A stretch of DNA of 59,720 nucleotides from Leuconostoc lactis KCTC 3528 = DSM 20202 (GCF_014651235.1 NZ_BMWM01000009.1:1-59720), one strand, 5' to 3'; counted from the first letter of the stretch, positions 16,165 through 26,016 are shown. Numbers and translations are program-made. The notes: a model not told the origin generated them from the letters alone.

Positions 16165-17163
16165 TTAAACGCCACGAAAACGTTGAATTTTGAAAAAATC
16201 TAATAAGAACGTTAAAATTGGTAACCCAATCACAAGACCCCAAACACCAAAGAGCTTTTCCATGATAATCAAATTCAATAAGATCACCAAGATGGGCATA
16301 TGCGTCCGATGTGACATAAAATGTGGGTGCAAGAAGTAAGATTCCAAAAAGTGAATCACTGCCACCGCAATGAGGATGACAATCACCGTATGCCAATTAC
16401 CGATAATAAAGGCGGTAATCGTTAACGGTACTAACGACACCAACACACCGACAACTGGAATCAAACCTAAAATGAAAATCATGATGGTAAAGCCTAGTAA
16501 ATATGGGAACTGTAAAAAGGCTAACACCGCCACCATTACGGCGGTATTAATCACACAAATCAACAGTTGAACTTCAAATAAACGGCCCAAAATGATAATA
16601 AAGCGGTGCAAAATAATATAAAATTCACCAAAAAACTTTTTGTATGGACTGTGCAAAAAATGGAGCGACCAATTTCTTAACTGCGGATAAGTAATACAGA
16701 AAATAAAACTAAATAGTAACGCTAAAATCAATTCATAGATAATATGACCCAATTGATTGATTTGCGACAGCGCCTTCGTTAAGATTTGTTCGGTACTAAA
16801 TGAATTTGTATATTGATGAAAATTTTTATAAACTTCTTTTAAAATCCCATGGGATCGCCAACTGGGATCCGTTGCGAGGACAATCATGCTTTTGACTTGA
16901 TGAATGAGCGTATTGGCCCCATGATCAATCGCCCAAATCAGGAAGCCAACAAAAACGATATAAACTAAACTAATGGCAATCCCACGGGAAAGCTTGAAAA
17001 TGCGTTGGACACGCTTACCAGCATTTAAGGCTAAATACGAAAAAATTGTCGTCAATAACAGCAAAGACATAAACTGTCTGAGCAAGAAAATGAGGACCAC
17101 AATGGCCAGTAAAACAAAATAGCGATAAAATCGTCTATTCTTAACGGTTGCAAAAACGTTCAT
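16165..17163 (-). CDS. AI-2E family (PerM/YdiK-like) membrane transporter
   Basis: The 332-residue protein has about eight hydrophobic helices and the C-terminal half typical of the AI-2E/UPF0118 family, including LGLIPVVGVLVSLVPL and GLVIGLPIL. Family members include the AI-2 exporter TqsA and putative Na+/H+ antiporters; the name does not establish AI-2 transport here. The ATG at 17163 has an AAGAGGCCCC site. It follows the LCP gene by 31 nt and may share its transcript. Confidence 0.88.
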   Translation of the reverse strand: MNVFATVKNRRFYRYFVLLAIVVLIFLLRQFMSLLLLTTIFSYLALNAGKRVQRIFKLSRGIAISLVYIVFVGFLIWAIDHGANTLIHQVKSMIVLATDPSWRSHGILKEVYKNFHQYTNSFSTEQILTKALSQINQLGHIIYELILALLFSFIFCITYPQLRNWSLHFLHSPYKKFFGEFYIILHRFIIILGRLFEVQLLICVINTAVMVAVLAFLQFPYLLGFTIMIFILGLIPVVGVLVSLVPLTITAFIIGNWHTVIVILIAVAVIHFLESYFLHPHFMSHRTHMPILVILLNLIIMEKLFGVWGLVIGLPILTFLLDFFKIQRFRGV

Positions 17164-17193
17164 AGGGGCCTCTTTTCTTCAGTGACAGGTGCA

Positions 17194-18441
17194 TTAATTA
17201 TTGGGCAATTTTTCGTTGCTTGCAGTATTGAATTCTGGATATTGGTCATCCGCAGAGCCAACTTGTGCCAACTGGTATGACGTGACATCACTACCAAATT
17301 CTTCACCAGTTGTTGCCGGTGATAACCCAAGGGCTGAGCGCACCGTATCCGTTACGGCTTGCCGTTGTGCCGTCGTTACCCGTTGATAAGACACACCTTG
17401 ATACATTTGGCCTTCACCTTGGACAGTATAAGAGTTAATGTGCTTCGTTGCAGCCATGTAGTTTGATCCCAATGCTAACATATCCCCTAATTTAAGATTT
17501 GAGGCAATGTTTTTCGTTGTGGCATTAATGAAATCTGTGTTCAAAATCGTTGTCGGATTCGTTTTGACTTTGTTCATGATCGCTTCAAGTAAAATCCGTT
17601 GACGTTGGGTACGACCGTAGTCACCCTTTGGATCTTGATAACGCATCCGTGAGAATGCTAAAGCGGCTTTGCCATCCATCTTCTTATAATGCTTAAAATG
17701 TTCACCGTCGGCGGCATAATAATAATCACTCTTTCCTTCGGTAAAACGATAAAGGTCATTACCTGTTTCGTGTGCCGTTTCTTGACTAAAGTCGAAAGTC
17801 AAAGGTGATACTGCTTGAATCCCACCAAGTCGATCCACTACATCGCCAAGCCCACTCATATTCACCATGGCAAAATAATTAATTGGGATATTAAACATTT
17901 TTTGAATCGTCGTAATGGTCGTGCTCACGCCATCACCCAAAGTCGCTTCTTCATCAGCCGTTTCTCTGAAAGCGTACGCCGCATTGAGTTTTTGTGGGAA
18001 ACTTTCTTCAAACCCGTCAATGGATGTCATAATATCTCGTGGCAACGAAATCATGGTCGTAGTCTCTTTTTCAGGATTAACCGTCACTAACATCAGTGAG
18101 TCTGTCAAACCCGAACGATCACGATTTGCGCCAAAACCACCCGTCGTTCCCGTATCGGTTCCCAACACCAAAAAAGAAATCGGCTTCTTATCTTTAATTA
18201 ATTGACTCGACATTTTTTCAGATTTAAGGCCTGTTGCCGAGTATGAATGGTCAATTGATTGTTTCAACTTGCTCGCATAGAAGGTACCTAAACCGATACC
18301 GACCAATGCCAGTACACTCAAAACCAATAACGCAATACGCCAACCCTTTTTACGCTTTGGTTGATGCAGGTCAGCCCTGTGACGATCAAGGCGCGAAGCT
18401 GACCCGTCAAGTGGCAATTCTGTCTTGTTGTTGTCAGACAT
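17194..18441 (-). CDS. LCP (LytR-CpsA-Psr) family cell-wall glycopolymer ligase
   Basis: LCP enzymes attach teichoic acids or capsule to peptidoglycan at the outer membrane face. The 415-residue protein has a 33-residue cytoplasmic head rich in charged residues, one transmembrane helix (about 35-57), then the LCP domain. Key blocks are FLVLGTDTG, NRDRSGLTDSLMLVTV, MISLPRDIM with the lipid/phosphate-binding Arg, VDRLGGI, and FSRMRYQDPKGDYGRTQRQ. A C-terminal tail of about 60 residues is disordered-looking. AAAGGA precedes the ATG. Several paralogues usually exist per genome, so the exact polymer is unknown. Confidence 0.92.
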   Translation of the reverse strand: MSDNNKTELPLDGSASRLDRHRADLHQPKRKKGWRIALLVLSVLALVGIGLGTFYASKLKQSIDHSYSATGLKSEKMSSQLIKDKKPISFLVLGTDTGTTGGFGANRDRSGLTDSLMLVTVNPEKETTTMISLPRDIMTSIDGFEESFPQKLNAAYAFRETADEEATLGDGVSTTITTIQKMFNIPINYFAMVNMSGLGDVVDRLGGIQAVSPLTFDFSQETAHETGNDLYRFTEGKSDYYYAADGEHFKHYKKMDGKAALAFSRMRYQDPKGDYGRTQRQRILLEAIMNKVKTNPTTILNTDFINATTKNIASNLKLGDMLALGSNYMAATKHINSYTVQGEGQMYQGVSYQRVTTAQRQAVTDTVRSALGLSPATTGEEFGSDVTSYQLAQVGSADDQYPEFNTASNEKLPNN

Positions 18442-18533
18442 ATTGTCATTCCTTTAATGATATTATTTTTTTGCTACATTACCTAATTTAACACAAAAAA
18501 TAGTAAAAGAAAAATAAATTTATCAGATTAAAA

Positions 18534-18574
18534 TACCGGGAAAATCGACTGATTCCCAATCGATTTTCCCGGTA
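18534..18574 (-). terminator. Terminator after kup
   Basis: A 15-bp perfect stem (18534-18548 with 18560-18574) with an 11-nt loop lies 10 nt after the kup stop. The T tail is modest (TATTTTAATC). Confidence 0.8.
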
Positions 18575-18583
18575 ATGATACCA

Positions 18584-20611
18584 CTACTCGTTGTCCTTCA
18601 AAATGTTTTTCACTTCAATCTGGGTTAACTTCTGACGATTGGCAGTCGCAATAAAGAGCGGTACGATTTCTTCTACCACATCACTAAACTCCAACCCATA
18701 AAAGTTACTTGAACTCACCGTATGTGATTGTAACCAAACACGACCACCGATTAGGAAGCGATCCCAAGCGTGAATGTTGGGTAAATTCAAGAGATCAGCG
18801 TAGTATTGGGTAGCCACAACATACTTAAAATCACCAACATTCCCATGTTTATTCATGGCATATTTAGGAAATTGTGGCTTTAATACATTTTGTTTAATCA
18901 ACTCATTGGCCACCTGTTTTAGATAAACCGGAATCTGCGGTTCCACTTTAAAACCAAGATTAAATGTCACATGGACGATATTATCCGTTCCCAACATATC
19001 AACCGCATAACTCTTACCATAAGGATCACTTGATTCCTTAACCGTCACAAACCAATAAATCGTCGCGCGTTTTGGCCGTGAGCCAAGAATTGAATAGATC
19101 ATTGACCGCTTTAGCATATAATTTTGATGCATATGCGCAATGTAGACCAAATTCGTCGCAAAAATTGGTTCGTCGTCATCCTTTGACAGGTTGATGAGTT
19201 GCTTACGATAATCCTTCAATGACACATAATCATCTTGCTTTGAAATGGCTTCCCGTCGCTTATTACCATAATACCAGACCACCATCACCAGCAAAATAGC
19301 GAGCATAATAATCAAGGTTACATAGCCACCGTGGATAAACTTCGCCAGACTGGCAATTAAGAAAACAAATTCAATGAAACCAAATAGTATTAAGAAACCA
19401 TACGCCAAAACTTTTTGGCCTTGTAATTTAATAAATTCAAACAATAAGACTGTCGTCATTAACATCGTGACTGTAATGGCCAGCCCATAGGCGGCTTCCA
19501 TATTATGTGATGTTTGAAAACTCCAAACCACAATCAGCCCCACCGCACAAAGCAACCAATTTACCATGCCAATATACATTTGCCCACGAACATTACTTGG
19601 ATAAAAAATACGTAGACGTGGCATAACCTTCAAGTTAATCGCTTCACTGACTAAGGTATAAGCGCCCGAAATCAAAGCTTGTGAGGCAATGATAGAGGCC
19701 AGTGTTGCTAGGATAACACCAACAAAGCGCCAGTGACCCGGCAAAATTTCAAAGAATGGATTGGCGGATTGGGCCAAAAGATCAGGGCGTTGACTATTTG
19801 ACATAATCCAAGCACCTTGCCCCATATAATTCAACACCAGCATACTATAGACAAACGGCCAACTGATATAGATATTCCGCTTACCCACGTGTCCCATATC
19901 CGAGTATAGCGCTTCCGCACCCGTTGTCGCCAAGAAGACACTCCCGAGAATAAAAATCCCCGTCTTGTTTTCCGGATTAAAGAGAATTTGAATCGCATAT
20001 ACTGGTGACAAGGCTTTCAAGATCGACAGATCAGAGAAAATATTAATGAGACCAAATACCCCAATAAACAAAAACCAAACGAGCATCACCGGACCAAAAA
20101 TATTCCCAATTTTTTTGGTCCCCGCTTTTTGGAACGTAAAAATCACAAGTAATAGTACGCTGACAACACCGATCACCACGGTCTGATTATCTGGGAATAA
20201 AAAGGTCCCAATTTGTTGATCTTTTAACCCTTCAATGGCAGTCGTTACCGTTACCGCAGGCGTTAGCGTCCCGTCCGCTAGGAGCGCTGCCCCACCAATC
20301 AACGCAGGAATCAACAACCACTTTTTATTCGTTTCACGTACCCGACTATATAACGCAAAAATACCACCTTCACCGTGATTATCTGCTCGCAGTGCAATCA
20401 GGACGTATTTGACAGTTGTAATCAACATCAGTGTCCAAAAAACCAACGACACGGAACCCAGCACAAATTCTTGAATTTGTGCCACACTACGCGCACTGTT
20501 GAGAATCGAATTCATCGTATAGAGGGGTGATGTCCCAATATCGCCATAAACAATTCCCAACGCAACTAATGCACCAGCTGAAACCCATTTTGGGGCCTTA
20601 ACAATAGACAT
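18584..20611 (-). CDS. kup: Kup potassium uptake transporter
   Basis: Kup imports K+ together with protons. The 675-residue length and the N-terminal block GALVALGIVYGDIGTSPLYT are diagnostic, followed by DNHGEGGIFALYSRV and AALLADGTLTPAVTVTTAIEGL. About twelve transmembrane helices occupy residues 10-450, and a hydrophilic C-terminal domain of about 220 residues follows. In lactic acid bacteria Kup/Ktr activity is often inhibited by c-di-AMP; that is family knowledge, not seen here. GAGGT lies upstream of the ATG. It is a single-gene unit. Confidence 0.96.
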   Translation of the reverse strand: MSIVKAPKWVSAGALVALGIVYGDIGTSPLYTMNSILNSARSVAQIQEFVLGSVSLVFWTLMLITTVKYVLIALRADNHGEGGIFALYSRVRETNKKWLLIPALIGGAALLADGTLTPAVTVTTAIEGLKDQQIGTFLFPDNQTVVIGVVSVLLLVIFTFQKAGTKKIGNIFGPVMLVWFLFIGVFGLINIFSDLSILKALSPVYAIQILFNPENKTGIFILGSVFLATTGAEALYSDMGHVGKRNIYISWPFVYSMLVLNYMGQGAWIMSNSQRPDLLAQSANPFFEILPGHWRFVGVILATLASIIASQALISGAYTLVSEAINLKVMPRLRIFYPSNVRGQMYIGMVNWLLCAVGLIVVWSFQTSHNMEAAYGLAITVTMLMTTVLLFEFIKLQGQKVLAYGFLILFGFIEFVFLIASLAKFIHGGYVTLIIMLAILLVMVVWYYGNKRREAISKQDDYVSLKDYRKQLINLSKDDDEPIFATNLVYIAHMHQNYMLKRSMIYSILGSRPKRATIYWFVTVKESSDPYGKSYAVDMLGTDNIVHVTFNLGFKVEPQIPVYLKQVANELIKQNVLKPQFPKYAMNKHGNVGDFKYVVATQYYADLLNLPNIHAWDRFLIGGRVWLQSHTVSSSNFYGLEFSDVVEEIVPLFIATANRQKLTQIEVKNILKDNE

Positions 20612-20707
20612 TTTGTTCTACCTCATTTGTTGTATTAATTCTGTATGGCGATAATTATCTCACAAACCAAGCAAAATGCCCACATTTTTTTACGCTCAAA
20701 CAGCACA

Positions 20708-20739
20708 TAAAAAGCATCTTTCGATTTTAAAAGATGCTT
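20708..20739 (-). terminator. Terminator after the glutathione peroxidase gene
   Basis: AAGCATCTTT (20712-20721) pairs with AAAGATGCTT (20730-20739); TTTTATG follows on the minus strand. Confidence 0.85.
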
Positions 20740-20749
20740 GCAATCACTA

Positions 20750-21229
20750 TTAGGCCAATAGTTTTTCGATTTCAGGGATCATCGCTTCTGGTGATGTTGC
20801 GGGTGAAAAGCGCTTCACGACATGCCCTTCTTGATCAACCAAAAACTTCGTAAAATTCCACTTAATACGTTGACCCAAGACGTTTTTGGCATGATCTTTA
20901 AGATACGCAAAGAGCGGTGCTGTCTGTTGCCCATTCACTGCAATCAATTGATGCATCGGAAAAGACACGCCATAGGTTAAACGACAAGCGGCCGCAGCTT
21001 CCTCAGCTGATCCCAATTCTTGCTTAAATTGGTTCGATGGAAAGCCCAACACTACCAAACCTTGCGACTGATAGGTTTGATAAAGGGCTTCCAATGCTTC
21101 AAATTGCGGCGCATAGCCACACTTTGTTGCCGTATTGACAATAATCATTGGCTGACCAGCAAAGTCCCCGAGTGAATACGTCTCACCGTCTTCTTTTACG
21201 GCATTAAATTGATAAATATTATCAGTCAT
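20750..21229 (-). CDS. Glutathione peroxidase-like thiol peroxidase
   Basis: This 159-residue protein of the GPx fold reduces hydroperoxides, probably with thioredoxin rather than glutathione as in most bacteria. It has NTATKCGYAPQ with the peroxidatic Cys, GFPSNQF with the catalytic Gln region, and WNFTKFLVDQEG with the Trp and Asn of the active site. The start is the ATG at 21229 with GGAGG upstream; a TTG four codons earlier overlaps that site. It would complement MsrB and counter peroxide made by pyruvate oxidase. Confidence 0.94.
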   Translation of the reverse strand: MTDNIYQFNAVKEDGETYSLGDFAGQPMIIVNTATKCGYAPQFEALEALYQTYQSQGLVVLGFPSNQFKQELGSAEEAAAACRLTYGVSFPMHQLIAVNGQQTAPLFAYLKDHAKNVLGQRIKWNFTKFLVDQEGHVVKRFSPATSPEAMIPEIEKLLA

Positions 21230-21255
21230 CGGTTCCTCCAATGCTGCACAACGGC

Positions 21256-22181
21256 CTAGTCTTCGTCTGCTAAGTTCACTAAAATTTTTGCCTGGGACTT
21301 ATCGGTTGTCAATGACTCAAAGCCATCGGTGACAATGTTATCCAACGCAATCATATCAGTAATCACTGGCGCCACATCGATTAACCCTTGGCTCACCAAA
21401 TCAACGGTTTGTTGGAAAGTCTCTTTTGAATAAGCAATCGTTGTCGTCAACTTAACCCCAGCGTTCATTAATTGCATCGGATCAAAACTAATTGGTTTAG
21501 CAAAGATTGACACAATCACCATGGTACCGCGTGGGCGTGTGGCACCCATTTCCAAAGCTTTTTCGAGTCGAACTGCTGATAAATCAACAGCCACAATTTT
21601 AGTCGCCCCTGCTGCCTTAGCCGCTGCGGCAACCAAAACACCAATTGGTCCGGCCCCAAAGATGACCACTTTTTCACCAAAGCGCAGACCACCTTCTTTA
21701 ACGGCTTGTACGGCTACGGCAGTTGGTTCAATCGTCGCGCAGCTAAGGTAAGCGGAAAGTCCTGTGGTAAATGGTACAAGTTAGCTTCTGGGACATTCAC
21801 ATGGGTAGTAAAGCCCCCATCTGTACTCAAACCAATAAAACTATACCCATCATACACATCAACATCATCTGCGACTTCACCCTTAGTGACAGTTGGATTA
21901 ACTGACACATGATCCCCAACTCTAAAGCCAGTCACATCAGCGCCAACCTGTTCAACCACCCCAGAAAATTCATGTCCCATGGTTAGCGGTGCCTGACCAC
22001 CTGTCAAACCATCTGGTTGTTCAACCGGAATAAAGACAGGCCCCTCCAAATATTCATGTAAATCACTGCCGCAAATACCCGCATAGGCAACACGAATCAC
22101 AACTTCATTTGCCTTTAACGGTTTTAACGTCACGTCCTCAACACGTACATCCTTTACACCATGCCATACAGCTGCTTTCAT
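21256..22181 (-). pseudogene. Zinc-dependent medium-chain dehydrogenase (2,3-butanediol dehydrogenase type), decayed
   Basis: The first 150 codons encode the N-terminal GroES-like part with GICGSDLHEY (Zn ligand Cys), GHEFSGVV and GDHVSVNP. The frame then breaks near 21735-21745 (reading AARRLNQLP then stop); one extra base restores AATIEPTAVAVQAVKEG and joins the second part. That part has the Rossmann block VIFGAGPIGVLVAAAAKAAGA. It also jumps from EKALEMGAT straight to RPRGTMVIVSIF, where related enzymes have about 40 more residues. Thus there is a frameshift and an in-frame internal deletion. Restored length is 308, against about 347-350 for the family. It is likely non-functional even if the frameshift is an error. 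Confidence 0.85.
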
Positions 22182-22300
22182 GTTCCTGGTCCTTTGCTTG
22201 CGTTAACTTATGTTCAGCATCTTTGGCCCCATTATAGCACTTACTGAAAGCGATAACACAAATTTAATATTACGATTCATACAACAATTATTGGCCAACA

Positions 22301-22334
22301 AAAAAAGTCGTGACCTCACGGCCGCGACTTTTTC
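22301..22334 (-). terminator. Terminator after the FMN reductase gene
   Basis: AAAAAGTCG (22302-22310) pairs with CGACTTTTT (22325-22333), with further pairing inside the loop. It lies 11 nt after the stop codon. Confidence 0.8.
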
Positions 22335-22344
22335 AAATTTAAAA

Positions 22345-22893
22345 TTATGACACAAACTTATCAGCAAATGTGACAAATTGTTGCGCGGCATCAGCCAAGA
22401 AGGCCTTTGTATCCGCATTTGTAATTTGACCTGATTCGTCAGCCAATGTGCCAACATTACCGATGTAAAGTTCTGGTTGTTGCAAAGTTGGCATGTCTAA
22501 GAAGACCAATGTTTGGCGCAACACGTGATGTGCCAATACGCCAGCAATCCCAGAGATTGATTGTGAGGCAACCAAAGCTGGCTTCCCAGCCCAAACATTT
22601 TGACCCCAAGGACGTGAAGCGACGTCCAACGCGTTTTTCAATGCTGCTGGAATACTACGGTTGTGTTCTGGTGTCACAAAAATGAAGGCATCTTGTGCCA
22701 AAACGTCATTTCGGAAACGTGTGTAAGCTTCTGGTGAAGCCGCGTCGAAATCTTGGTTATATAATGGTAAATCCGCAATATTAAGGTAAGTAACCTCTGC
22801 ATCAGCTGGCAAACCAGCAACAAGTGCATCCGAAACACCCTTTGAATATGAATTTTCCCGAATTGAACCAACAATAACACCATACTTAGTCAT
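22345..22893 (-). CDS. NADPH-dependent FMN/quinone reductase
   Basis: The 182-residue flavodoxin-like protein has the N-terminal phosphate-binding loop VGSIRENSYSKGV and the FMN-contact segment FVTPEHNRSIPAALKNALD, hallmark of the NADPH-dependent FMN reductase family (azobenzene, chromate or quinone reductases). AGGAGAATTC precedes the ATG. It has its own terminator. The natural substrate is not shown by the sequence. Confidence 0.92.
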   Translation of the reverse strand: MTKYGVIVGSIRENSYSKGVSDALVAGLPADAEVTYLNIADLPLYNQDFDAASPEAYTRFRNDVLAQDAFIFVTPEHNRSIPAALKNALDVASRPWGQNVWAGKPALVASQSISGIAGVLAHHVLRQTLVFLDMPTLQQPELYIGNVGTLADESGQITNADTKAFLADAAQQFVTFADKFVS

Positions 22894-22987
22894 ATGAATT
22901 CTCCTATCTTCTTACTATTTATAAGTATAAAGGAAAAACCAATAATTGCAAGTTTTATCTCTAAAGGTGGCTATCAACGGTAACATT

Positions 22988-24262
22988 TTAACGTAAGAAA
23001 CGAATTAAGATACCACCAAGAATCAAGACAATGGCGCCACCCATCCGGTTACCCATCTGGGCAAACGCAATCATTTCCATGCGATTGGCAGCTGACAAAA
23101 CGGCCACGTTTCCAGTACCACCCATACTATTGTCAGCCATGCCCGCTGCAATTGCCGCTTCAACAGGATACAAGCCAAATAATTGCCCGATTAACGCACT
23201 CGCTAATCCCATCACCACCACACTAGTCAAAACTAACAACACAAACTGCCAAGTCAATGAATGCGCTAACACGTTCAAATCAATCAAGGCTAACCCAATA
23301 CCGGCCAGCACGGCATGCGTTAAATTCCCCATGATCACTTGATTAAACATCACAACTGAATCTTCTAATGGCTTGGGTACCCAATTAAAGGCTTTAAAAA
23401 TAATCACTAAAATAATAACAAACGCGTAGGTATGCACTTTTGGTACGAAATCATTCAAGATTGTGCCGACCAAGAAAAATGAAAAGGCAAGCATCATCCC
23501 CACACCGATGCGTGTTGCATCAAGATTGGTCACAGGCTGTGATTTTTCAGCTGCTGTAATCGGAATTAGCACGCCATGCCCATCATATTTGGTATTGGCA
23601 CCGACTTTGGCAATCAAGGCTGCCCCAATGACTGCCATGACATTGCCTAACGTCACGGCTGGAATTAATTCAGAAAACATGACCCCAGCATTCGTCCCTA
23701 ATCCTTGCGCATAAATATGTGATAGTGGAACGGCACCAGCACCAATACCACCAGCCATCATCGGCATCGACACAAACATTACCGCATGACCAAAACCAAC
23801 GCCAAGCAGCCAGCCGACGATACCAACAGCAAAGAAACCAAGTACCATTGCTGCTAGCGATACTGGAATAAACCGCACAGCTGCCTTTAACAACAAATGA
23901 CGATTCATACCCAGGATTGAGCCGACAATTAACGCGGCAATATAAAAATCCAGTAAGCCGTTTTCATTCATAAAGGTTTTGGTTGCCGTGACCACATCAG
24001 CTGGTATCCAACCCAGTGCCGCTAACGCTGCGGCTGCAAAAATGGTAAAGACCGACCCACCACCCAAGTAAGATTTAACGATCGGTAAGTGATTACCAAT
24101 ATAGTAGAAAAAGTGACCCAGCAAGACTAACATCAACGTTAAGCCCAACATATTAAGCGGCAACTTATGCAACGCAATGGTCAACGCTAAAATGACCATC
24201 ATGGTGAGGTAAAGCGGTAAATTAACGCCACTAACCTGTGTTGCCCGTATTTTTTGCATCAT
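22988..24262 (-). CDS. mleP: Malate transporter, 2-hydroxycarboxylate transporter family
   Basis: This protein of about 424 residues is of the CitP/MleP type. It exchanges malate for lactate or takes up malate electrogenically, building membrane potential during malolactic fermentation. The two family GGxG reentrant-loop motifs are visible: MPMMAGGIGAGAVPLS near residue 175 and MADNSMGGTGNVAVLSAANRMEMI near residue 385. The C-terminal Arg block GNRMGGAIVLI follows. The start is placed at the ATG at 24262; an upstream GTG frame lies within the end of mleA. It follows mleA by 20 nt. Citrate is a possible alternative substrate, but the neighbours favour malate. Confidence 0.92.
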   Translation of the reverse strand: MMQKIRATQVSGVNLPLYLTMMVILALTIALHKLPLNMLGLTLMLVLLGHFFYYIGNHLPIVKSYLGGGSVFTIFAAAALAALGWIPADVVTATKTFMNENGLLDFYIAALIVGSILGMNRHLLLKAAVRFIPVSLAAMVLGFFAVGIVGWLLGVGFGHAVMFVSMPMMAGGIGAGAVPLSHIYAQGLGTNAGVMFSELIPAVTLGNVMAVIGAALIAKVGANTKYDGHGVLIPITAAEKSQPVTNLDATRIGVGMMLAFSFFLVGTILNDFVPKVHTYAFVIILVIIFKAFNWVPKPLEDSVVMFNQVIMGNLTHAVLAGIGLALIDLNVLAHSLTWQFVLLVLTSVVVMGLASALIGQLFGLYPVEAAIAAGMADNSMGGTGNVAVLSAANRMEMIAFAQMGNRMGGAIVLILGGILIRFLR

Positions 24263-24282
24263 AATTTTATTATCTATCCCGC

Positions 24283-25911
24283 TTAATATTCTGCCGACCA
24301 CTTCGCATCTTTAACAGCCTGTTTTGCGTCAGCAATTGGTTCACGATTCAAACCTTGATCCAAGACACTTTGAGCGGTCACTTCAGCAATTTTTTGTGAA
24401 AACGCCGTCAAATGAGAAACCGGTGGCAATACTGCAGCCCCTGCTTCTTGCGCATCAACTAAGCCACCAAGCGCATGAATCGCCGCCGAAATAGTTTCCT
24501 GCGTTAACAATTTTGCCGTTGATGCAATCAACCCAAAGCCTAAACCAGGATAAATCAAAGCATTATTCCCTTGTCCGATTTTGTAAGTCACCTCTTTATA
24601 AGTCACATCAGCAGCCGGAATACCCGTTGCAATCAAAGCCTGACCATCGGTCCATTGAATGATATCTTCAGCAGTTGCTTCGGCCAGTTTGGTTGGATTT
24701 GACAAGGGGAAAATAATTGGACGTGGTGTATGTGCGGCCATTTCCTTCACAATCTCTTCGGTAAAGGTTCCCGGTTGTGTTGACGTCCCAATCAAAACTG
24801 TTGGATGAATCGTTTTCACAACATCCGCCAAGTTTGTCAACGTATCAGCATTGTTAAATTCGGCACGTGAACGGGTGAATGGTTTTTGGGTGGCCGTTAA
24901 GTCTGGTGTATCTTCAAATAACAACCCTTGCTTATCGACCAAGTAGAACTGTTGGCGGGCTTCGTCAGCAGTCAAGCCAGCACGCTGCAATTCCGTGAAT
25001 ATTTGATTGACTATTCCCATGCCAGCTGTCCCAGCGCCAAAGGTAACGAAGGTTTGATCAACGAGTTTTCCCTTAGAAATGTTCAAAGCCCCGAAGATAC
25101 CAGCTAAAACGATCATCCCAGTCCCTTGGATATCATCATTAAAGGTTGCGATTTTATCTTTGTATTTATCTAAGATGACTTGGGCATTTCCCCGACCAAA
25201 ATCTTCCCAATGCAACAATGATTCAGGGAACAAAGCTTGTTCAGCAGTCACAAATTGATCAATGAACGCCAGATAGTCCTTACCAGCAACCCGTGGGTGC
25301 CGGTTACCCAGGTAACGTGGGTTGTCGAGCAAAGTTTGATTATTGGTTCCTGCATCAATACTGATTGCCAAAACACTGGCTGGGTCAATACCAGCCGCTG
25401 CGGTATAAACCATCAACTTACCAACCGCGATATCAACCCCGTTGACACCCCAATCACCCATGCCAAGAATGCCTTCAGCATCAGTCACGACAACCAACTT
25501 AATATCACGACCAGCTGCGGCATTTAGCAAGGATTGCTGAATGTCTTCTGGTCGGTCAACTGACAAAAAGGCAGCATTTTGTGGATTAGTAAAAATGTCA
25601 TTATATTGTTCAATGGCATCAGCTACGACTGGATCATAGACAATTGGCATAAATTCAGCGACATGTTGGTCCATCAAATGATAAAACAGCGTGACATTTT
25701 CATTAAATAAGTTCATCAAGAAAATACGCTTTTCAAGTGGCGCATCTTTTGATTGAAATTGCTGATAGGCTTGTGCGGCTTGCTCATCGATTGTTTGTAC
25801 TTGACTTGGCAAAGTCCCAATCAGACCAAGCGTGCGACGTTCTTCTTGTGTAAAAGCCGTCCCTTTGTTCAGAAATGGATTACGCAGTACCTCATATCCT
25901 GTGGTTGTCAT
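24283..25911 (-). CDS. mleA: Malolactic enzyme
   Basis: The enzyme converts L-malate to L-lactate and CO2 with NAD+ and Mn2+, without net redox change. The 542-residue length is typical. [11 protein letters not shown] at the N-terminus, [36 protein letters not shown] and [10 protein letters not shown] fit the malolactic enzyme branch rather than the SfcA malic enzyme branch, which has GDQG and QFEDF at the same places. The ATG at 25911 has GGAGG 8 nt upstream; ten earlier codons in frame lack such support. The operon mleA-mleP is controlled by the divergent mleR and the palindromic promoter at 25954-25986. Confidence 0.95.
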   Translation of the reverse strand: MTTTGYEVLRNPFLNKGTAFTQEERRTLGLIGTLPSQVQTIDEQAAQAYQQFQSKDAPLEKRIFLMNLFNENVTLFYHLMDQHVAEFMPIVYDPVVADAIEQYNDIFTNPQNAAFLSVDRPEDIQQSLLNAAAGRDIKLVVVTDAEGILGMGDWGVNGVDIAVGKLMVYTAAAGIDPASVLAISIDAGTNNQTLLDNPRYLGNRHPRVAGKDYLAFIDQFVTAEQALFPESLLHWEDFGRGNAQVILDKYKDKIATFNDDIQGTGMIVLAGIFGALNISKGKLVDQTFVTFGAGTAGMGIVNQIFTELQRAGLTADEARQQFYLVDKQGLLFEDTPDLTATQKPFTRSRAEFNNADTLTNLADVVKTIHPTVLIGTSTQPGTFTEEIVKEMAAHTPRPIIFPLSNPTKLAEATAEDIIQWTDGQALIATGIPAADVTYKEVTYKIGQGNNALIYPGLGFGLIASTAKLLTQETISAAIHALGGLVDAQEAGAAVLPPVSHLTAFSQKIAEVTAQSVLDQGLNREPIADAKQAVKDAKWSAEY

Positions 25912-25953
25912 GTTTAAATCCTCCAAATGTTTGTTTATCATTTAACAACTGCC

Positions 25954-25986
25954 TTGACTATACAGGTCGCCATCGTTTATAGTCAA
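25954..25986. promoter_or_regulatory. Palindromic double promoter between mleA and mleR
   Basis: TTGACTATA (25954-25962) and TATAGTCAA (25978-25986) are perfect inverted arms. On each strand they read as TTGACT, an 18-nt spacer and TATAGT. One 33-bp element thus supplies near-consensus -35 and -10 boxes in both directions: minus for mleA-mleP, plus for mleR. RNA polymerase could occupy only one orientation at a time. Confidence 0.75.
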
Positions 25987-25999
25987 ACAAGCACGTCGT

Positions 26000-26016
26000 C
26001 ATAAATAAAATTTATG
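26000..26016. promoter_or_regulatory. Candidate MleR (LysR-type) binding box
   Basis: CATAAA (26000-26005) and TTTATG (26011-26016) are inverted around AT-rich bases, matching the T-N11-A style of LysR-type sites. It lies 14 bp from the mle promoter, upstream of the mleA -35 and within the mleR leader, where an activator or autoregulator would bind. Confidence 0.5.

Noticed and set aside
24283-25911. Ordinary NAD malic enzyme
   Set aside because: [12 protein letters not shown], the N-terminus and the length fit the malolactic branch better, and mleR/mleP neighbours agree.
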